A DNA stretch of 16,354 nucleotides, from NCBI GenBank assembly GCA_036380275.1, contig DASVFB010000267.1:1-16354 (forward strand), written 5' to 3'. Both the position numbers and the translations under genes were made by a program. This stretch comes from DASVFB01 sp036380275 (GTDB taxonomy: Bacteria > Actinomycetota > Thermoleophilia > Gaiellales > Gaiellaceae). Below the pieces are notes generated by a model. It made no database searches, was not told the origin of the DNA, and was given only the letters and a program-made list of their open reading frames with translations. Positions 12,546-16,354 of the stretch are shown one piece after another. The number at the start of each line of letters is the position of its first letter. Position 1 is the stretch's first letter.

Positions 12546-15500
12546 CTAAGCCTTCTCGAGCCTGAGCTCGCCGAGCTCGACGCTGACGGCGAGCGTGTCC
12601 TGCTTGATCCGGTCCTCGTACGCGAGCAGGTCCTCGCTCGGGATCCAGAGGCGGACCCGATCCGTCAGCTCGAGGCCGGCCTCGCGACGCATCGCGTTCA
12701 GCTCGTGGATCAGGTCGAGCACGCGCCCCTCAAGCAGCAGCTCGTCGTCGAGCCCGGTGTCGAGCGCCACCGTCAGACCGTCGTCCGCCGCGACCGCCCA
12801 CCCCTCCTTGCCGACGTGCTCGACGAGCACCTCGTCCGGCTCGAGAACGTGGCCGTCCACGCGGAAGCGCCCGTCGTCGAGGGTCTCGTACCGCCCCTCC
12901 TGCAGCGCTGCGCGGACGTCGCGCAGCACCGGCCCGAGCTTCGGCCCCAGCACGGGCAGGTTCGGCTTGACTCGCAGCTCGCTCGCGTCGACGTCGCCGA
13001 ACTCGACGTTCTTCACCCGGAGCTCCTCCGCGATCTCGTCCGCGTGCTCGACAGCGCGCGTGCCACCCGCGACGACGAGCTTGCGCAGTGGCTGCCGCAG
13101 CTTCATCCCCGAAGCAGCGCGCGCCTGTCGCCCGAGCTCGACGACGCGCCGCACCTCAGCCACCTCGGCCAGCAGCGTCTCGTCGGGCTCGCCCACCTCT
13201 GGCCAGCCGGCAAGGAACACCGATTCATCCTCGTGGACGAGGTTCCGCCACAGGTGCTCCGCGAGGAACGGCATCGCCGGTGCGATCACCTGCAGCGCGG
13301 CGGTGAGCGCGTCCCACAACGAGCGCAGCGCGGTCGCGTCGCCCTCCCAGAAGCGGCGCCGCGAGCGCCGGATGTACCAGTTCGACAGATCGTCGACGAA
13401 GCGCTCGAACTCCTCGACGACGCGAGGCGTCGAGTAGCGGTCGTACGCATCGGTCGCGTCGCGTACGAACGCGGCGGTGCGCGACGCGAGCCAGCGGTCG
13501 AGGGGCTTGTCGCCGACGGGCGAAACCGGATCGAAGCCGTCGACGTTGGCGTACGTGATGAAGAACGCGACCGAGTTCCAGAAGGTCAGCAGCCTCCGCT
13601 TGGTCTCGTCGGCGGGCCCGTAACCGAAGAGGATGTTCTGGCTCGGGACGTGCGCGCAGAAGATCCAGCGCATCACGTCCGCGCCCATCCGCTCCAGCGC
13701 CTCGTTCGCGTCGATCGCGTTGCCGGTCGACTTGTGCATCTCCAACCCGGTCTCGTCGAGCATGCGCTCGTACGCGAGCACGCCGCGATACGGGCTGTGG
13801 CCGTCGAGCGTCACCGCCATGAAGCTCTGCGAGTAGAACCACAGGCGGATCTGCTCGCGGCTCTCCGACACCCAGTCGGCGGGGAACCACTTCTCCCAGT
13901 AGATGTGATCCGGGAGGTCGGCGCCCGTGAGACCGGCGGCCGCGCCGGTGGCGTTCCCGTGCTCGATCCAGGCCGAGTTCTTCCACCCGAGCGTCGAAAA
14001 GGGCACGATGCCGGCGTCGAGCCAGGCGTCGCCCACCTCGGGGATGCGCTCGACATCACCGCCGCATTGGTCGCAGCGGATTGTCACTGCGTCGATCCAC
14101 GGCCGATGCAGCTCCTGCAGACCCTCGAGCCCTGCGGTGGCGCGCTCGTCCAGTTCCGCGCGCGAGCCGATCACGTTCAGGTGCCCGCACGAACACGGAT
14201 AGAACGGCAGCGGGAGCCCGAAGTAGCGCTTGCGCGAGATGTTCCAGTCGCCCATGTTGCGCAGCCAGTCGTCCATCCGCTTCGAGTAGAAGGGCGGGGT
14301 CCACTCCACGGTCGCGTTCGCGTCGAGCATCGGCTGCCGGATCTCGTCCGCAGAGATGAACCAGTCGTCGACGACGCGGAAGACGAGCGGCGTCTTGCAG
14401 CGCCAGCAGATCGGATAGCGGTGTTCGATCGTGCCGACGTCGATAAGCAGGTTACGCTCGTGCAGCGACTCGATCACCGGCTCCTCGACGGCGTCCGTCG
14501 TCCTGCCCTCGAGGTCGCCGTATCCGGGCAGCATCCGGCCCGATTCGTCGATCGGCATCAGCACGGGCAGGCCGTACACGCGCGACAGCTCGAAGTCCTC
14601 AGCCCCGGCCCCCGGCGCGATGTGGACGATGCCCGTGCCCTCGTCGAGCGCGACCTCGTCCCAGGGGATCACGCGATGGACGATGCCGTCCTGAGCCGGC
14701 AGGAAGTCGAAGGGGCCCTCGTACTCGAGCCCGACAAGCTCGTCTCCGCGCGCGGTCTTGACATACGCATCCGCGCCGAGCTTCTCCTCGACGCGATACC
14801 AGAGGCCCTCGCGCGTCAGCCCGTACTCGGCGTCCGGCTTCACGGCGGCTGCCACATTCGCGGGCAGCGTCCACGGGGTCGTCGTCCACACGACGAGCGA
14901 CTCGTTGTCGCGGCCCTTGAGCGGGAAGCGCACGAACAGCGACGGGTGCCTGAGCTCGATGTAGTTCTCCTCCCCGGCCTGCTCGTGCTTCGAGAGTGAC
15001 GTCCCACAGCGCGGGCACCATTGAGTCGAGCGATGCCCCTTGAACAGCCAGCCGCGCGCGTGCACCTCCTTGAGGAAGCCCCAGATGTACTCGATGTTCG
15101 TGTCGCTGAACGTGTAGTAGGAGTTGTCCCAGTCCATCCACATGCCGAGGCGCTTGGACTGGTCGGTGATCACGCCGGAGAAGTGCGCCACGCGCTCCTT
15201 GCACCGCGCCGCGAACTCGGCCAGCCCGTACTCCTCGATGTCGCGCTTCGAGTTGAGGCCGAGCGACTTCTCGACCTCGACCTCGACGTGCAAGCCCTGG
15301 CAGTCGAACCCGTTCTGGTAGCGCTGGTCGAACCCGCGCAAGGCCTTGTAGCGCTGGAAGACGTCCTTCAGCGTGCGGCCCCAGGCGTGATGGACGCCCA
15401 TTGGGTTGTTTGCGGTGATCGGCCCGTCGATGAAGCTGAAACGGGCGCCGCCGCGGTTACGGTCGACGAGCTTGAAGAAGGTACCCTCGCGCTCCCAGAG

Positions 15501-15569
15501 CCCGAGAATTTCCCGCTCGAGCGCCGGATGATCCGGCACAGGCGGAAGCGGCGCGAACGTCTTCGGCAT
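12546..15569 (-). CDS. ileS: Isoleucyl-tRNA synthetase with altered class I signature motifs
   Basis: This 1007-residue cytoplasmic class I synthetase would charge tRNA-Ile and hydrolyse misactivated valine. The HXGH signature reads GVHH (residues 58-61, in ANNPMGVHHAWG), and KMSKS reads EMHKS (610-614). The CP1 editing domain is intact, with WTTTPWTLP (228-236) and GIVHIAPGAGAEDFE around His316. Putative zinc ligands are Cys185/Cys188 (CPRCGTSLSKHE), Cys388/Cys391 (CWRC), and later CSCG and CDQCGG pairs. The C-terminal third holds the anticodon-binding helical domain. GVHH matches the swapped GXHH form described for a subset of type 2 IleRS and linked to very high mupirocin resistance. The frame is open to 15659; I chose ATG 15569 because a TAGAAT box ends 7 nt upstream and homologous sequence starts there. 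The gene is divergent from trxA and no T-box leader fits in the 83-bp gap. Confidence 0.95.
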   Translation of the reverse strand: MPKTFAPLPPVPDHPALEREILGLWEREGTFFKLVDRNRGGARFSFIDGPITANNPMGVHHAWGRTLKDVFQRYKALRGFDQRYQNGFDCQGLHVEVEVEKSLGLNSKRDIEEYGLAEFAARCKERVAHFSGVITDQSKRLGMWMDWDNSYYTFSDTNIEYIWGFLKEVHARGWLFKGHRSTQWCPRCGTSLSKHEQAGEENYIELRHPSLFVRFPLKGRDNESLVVWTTTPWTLPANVAAAVKPDAEYGLTREGLWYRVEEKLGADAYVKTARGDELVGLEYEGPFDFLPAQDGIVHRVIPWDEVALDEGTGIVHIAPGAGAEDFELSRVYGLPVLMPIDESGRMLPGYGDLEGRTTDAVEEPVIESLHERNLLIDVGTIEHRYPICWRCKTPLVFRVVDDWFISADEIRQPMLDANATVEWTPPFYSKRMDDWLRNMGDWNISRKRYFGLPLPFYPCSCGHLNVIGSRAELDERATAGLEGLQELHRPWIDAVTIRCDQCGGDVERIPEVGDAWLDAGIVPFSTLGWKNSAWIEHGNATGAAAGLTGADLPDHIYWEKWFPADWVSESREQIRLWFYSQSFMAVTLDGHSPYRGVLAYERMLDETGLEMHKSTGNAIDANEALERMGADVMRWIFCAHVPSQNILFGYGPADETKRRLLTFWNSVAFFITYANVDGFDPVSPVGDKPLDRWLASRTAAFVRDATDAYDRYSTPRVVEEFERFVDDLSNWYIRRSRRRFWEGDATALRSLWDALTAALQVIAPAMPFLAEHLWRNLVHEDESVFLAGWPEVGEPDETLLAEVAEVRRVVELGRQARAASGMKLRQPLRKLVVAGGTRAVEHADEIAEELRVKNVEFGDVDASELRVKPNLPVLGPKLGPVLRDVRAALQEGRYETLDDGRFRVDGHVLEPDEVLVEHVGKEGWAVAADDGLTVALDTGLDDELLLEGRVLDLIHELNAMRREAGLELTDRVRLWIPSEDLLAYEDRIKQDTLAVSVELGELRLEKA

Positions 15570-15576
15570 GCTTTCG

Positions 15577-15582
15577 ATTCTA
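15577..15582 (-). promoter_or_regulatory. Likely -10 box of ileS (leaderless start)
   Basis: TAGAAT on the minus strand ends 7 nt before the ATG at 15569, so the mRNA should begin at or next to the start codon. No Shine-Dalgarno sequence precedes this ATG. The box excludes the 30-residue N-terminal extension that the open frame would otherwise allow. Confidence 0.5.
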
Positions 15583-15635
15583 GAGAGCGGGAACACCAGA
15601 ACTGGACGCGGCGTTTCAACGACAAGAACCCGAAG

Positions 15636-15641
15636 AAAGGA
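15636..15641 (+). promoter_or_regulatory. Ribosome binding site of trxA
   Basis: AAAGGA ends 11 nt before the ATG at 15653. It is only 2 nt from the in-frame TTG at 15644, too close to serve that codon, so it fixes the start at 15653. Confidence 0.55.
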
Positions 15642-15652
15642 ACTTGAACCGA

Positions 15653-15991
15653 ATGGCAAGCGACGTTACGGAGACCACGTTCGAAGACGAAGTGATCGAG
15701 GGCTCGAAGGAGACAGCGGTCCTCGTTGACTTCTGGGCCGAATGGTGCGGCCCGTGCCACGCCGTCTCGCCGGTGCTCCAGAAGATCGCCGACGAGCGGG
15801 AAGGCGAGCTGAAGCTCGTGAAGGTCAACATCGACGAGAATCAGGAGCTCGCAGGGCGCTACGGGATCATGTCGATCCCAACGATGATCCTCTTCAAGGA
15901 CGGCGAGCCGGCCGCCGCCGCGATCGGCGCGCGTCCGAAGGGCGACCTCGAGCGGCTGCTCGGGCTCGCAGAGGCCGAGACCGCCGCTTAA
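15653..15991 (+). CDS. trxA: Thioredoxin
   Basis: This 112-residue cytoplasmic thioredoxin would reduce protein disulfides with electrons from thioredoxin reductase. The active site WCGPC is at 31-35 within VDFWAEWCGPCHAVSP. The buried acid lies in LVDFW (Asp26), the cis-proline is Pro76 in IMSIPTMILF, and the last strand and helix read KDGEPAAAAIGARPKGDLERLLG-like residues near 82-104. There is no signal peptide. The His after the second Cys (CGPCH) is less usual than Lys or Arg but occurs in the family. The start at ATG 15653 follows from the ribosome binding site at 15636-15641. The gene is divergent from ileS, and repeat element C begins 3 nt after its stop. Thioredoxin reductase is not in the window. 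Confidence 0.96.
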   Translation: MASDVTETTFEDEVIEGSKETAVLVDFWAEWCGPCHAVSPVLQKIADEREGELKLVKVNIDENQELAGRYGIMSIPTMILFKDGEPAAAAIGARPKGDLERLLGLAEAETAA

Positions 15992-15994
15992 TTT

Positions 15995-16124
15995 CGAGCG
16001 AAGTGCTGCGCACTTCGCTCGAGGCAAACCGGGCAGGCGCGCCTGCGGCGCGCGTGCCCAGCATGCGATTGAGAGGTGGCTGCTCCGCCTTTCCGATGTG
16101 AGCAGCGCGGCCAGGCCGCGCTGC
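15995..16124 (+). repeat. Three-hairpin repeat element, copy C
   Basis: This copy begins 3 nt after the trxA stop codon. Hairpin 1 (15995-16021) is a perfect 12-bp stem, CGAGCGAAGTGC with loop TGC. After 9 nt, hairpin 2 (16031-16059) has arms GGGCAGGCGCGCC and GGCGCGCGTGCCC with loop TGC and a single G-opposite-G mismatch. After 42 nt containing GGCTGCTCCG and CCGATG, hairpin 3 (16102-16124) is a perfect 10-bp stem, GCAGCGCGGC with loop CAG. There is no T run after any hairpin. Confidence 0.8.
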
Positions 16125-16221
16125 CGTCGGAGCGTTCAACACGAAGAGCCAGCGTCGCAAAAGCTCGTCAGGTTCCGCAGAATCGCGCCTTGTGACGCGA
16201 CGCCCGGACGAGACCCGGCGG

Positions 16222-16354
16222 TTACTGCTCGGTGGTCTCGAGGAAGCTCAGGAATGCCGCATGCTTGCTGAGCAGATCTTCGATCTGCACGACGCCGGCG
16301 TCTGCCCAATCCTCGACCCAGGTCTCGCAGAGATCGTCCTCGATGTAATGAAGG
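16222..16354 (-). CDS. Unidentified protein, C-terminal end only
   Basis: A minus-strand frame enters from the right edge and ends at TAA (16224-16222), leaving 43 residues. They start LHYIEDDLCETWVEDW, continue with VVQIEDLLSKHAAFLSFL and end ETTEQ. The segment is acidic, helical and well-formed, unlike the arginine-rich shadow frames around it, so I think it is real. I do not recognise the family. The gene is convergent with trxA, with repeat element C in the gap. Confidence 0.6.
   Translation of the reverse strand, partial: LHYIEDDLCETWVEDWADAGVVQIEDLLSKHAAFLSFLETTEQ

Noticed and set aside
12498..14999. Long plus-strand open frame (about 830 codons) opposite ileS
   Set aside because: It is antisense to a clearly recognisable isoleucyl-tRNA synthetase. 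Its product is low-complexity, rich in Arg, Val and Glu, as expected from the complementary strand of GC-rich coding DNA, and matches no family.
15570..15652. T-box or other riboswitch in front of ileS
   Set aside because: Only 83 bp separate ileS from trxA, too short for a T-box leader, and a -10 box 7 nt before the ATG implies almost no leader RNA.
1..16354. CRISPR array, insertion sequence or prophage
   Set aside because: There are no regularly spaced direct repeats with unique spacers and no transposase- or phage-like protein in any frame I read.

Overview
This GC-rich window looks like chromosomal DNA of an actinobacterium. A Thermoleophilia-like lineage (Gaiellales/Solirubrobacterales) is my best guess, inferred from gene content rather than from any marker search: a luciferase-like F420-type oxidoreductase, CtaG, a many-GAF membrane sensor kinase, a divergent isoleucyl-tRNA synthetase, frequent GTG starts and an apparent habit of leaderless transcription. 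I see no integrase, transposase, phage gene or CRISPR array.

Positions 1-6358 hold short housekeeping units separated by five single tRNA genes on both strands: Arg(UCG), His(GUG), Arg(UCU), Gly(UCC) and Pro(UGG). Between them lie the 3' end of an M19 dipeptidase gene, a 14-TM DHA2-type MFS exporter, an AI-2E family membrane protein, an uncharacterised 97-residue protein translationally coupled to a cyclophilin, a GNAT acetyltransferase coupled to an LLM-class oxidoreductase that starts 7 nt behind tRNA-Gly, and a CtaG-like cytochrome oxidase assembly protein. Gene spacing is extremely tight: there are ATGA overlaps, one shared CTAG where two convergent genes stop, and a tRNA abutting a stop codon.

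Positions 6534-10918 (minus strand) are a two-gene signalling unit: a 1304-residue sensor with three TM helices, five GAF domains, a PAS domain and a HisKA/HATPase core, followed by a REC-only response regulator. The H-box of the kinase carries Gln where the phosphoacceptor His should be.

Positions 11369-16354 hold ispH (plus), then convergent ileS (minus), divergent trxA (plus), and the 3' end of an unidentified minus-strand gene. The IleRS has a GVHH motif in place of HXGH and EMHKS in place of KMSKS.

The most unexpected signal is a family of about 125-131 bp repeat elements built from three hairpins with 3-nt loops, seen at 6406-6530 (minus), 11198-11328 (plus) and 15995-16124 (plus). Stem sequences differ between copies while pairing is kept, inter-hairpin spacings are nearly constant, and the second hairpin has a G-opposite-G mismatch in all three. 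Two copies begin exactly 3 nt after a stop codon on the coding strand. A second signal is a recurrent TANNNT box 6-7 nt upstream of four start codons and 8-12 nt upstream of all five tRNAs. One such box is symmetrical and appears to serve tRNA-Gly and ctaG in opposite directions.
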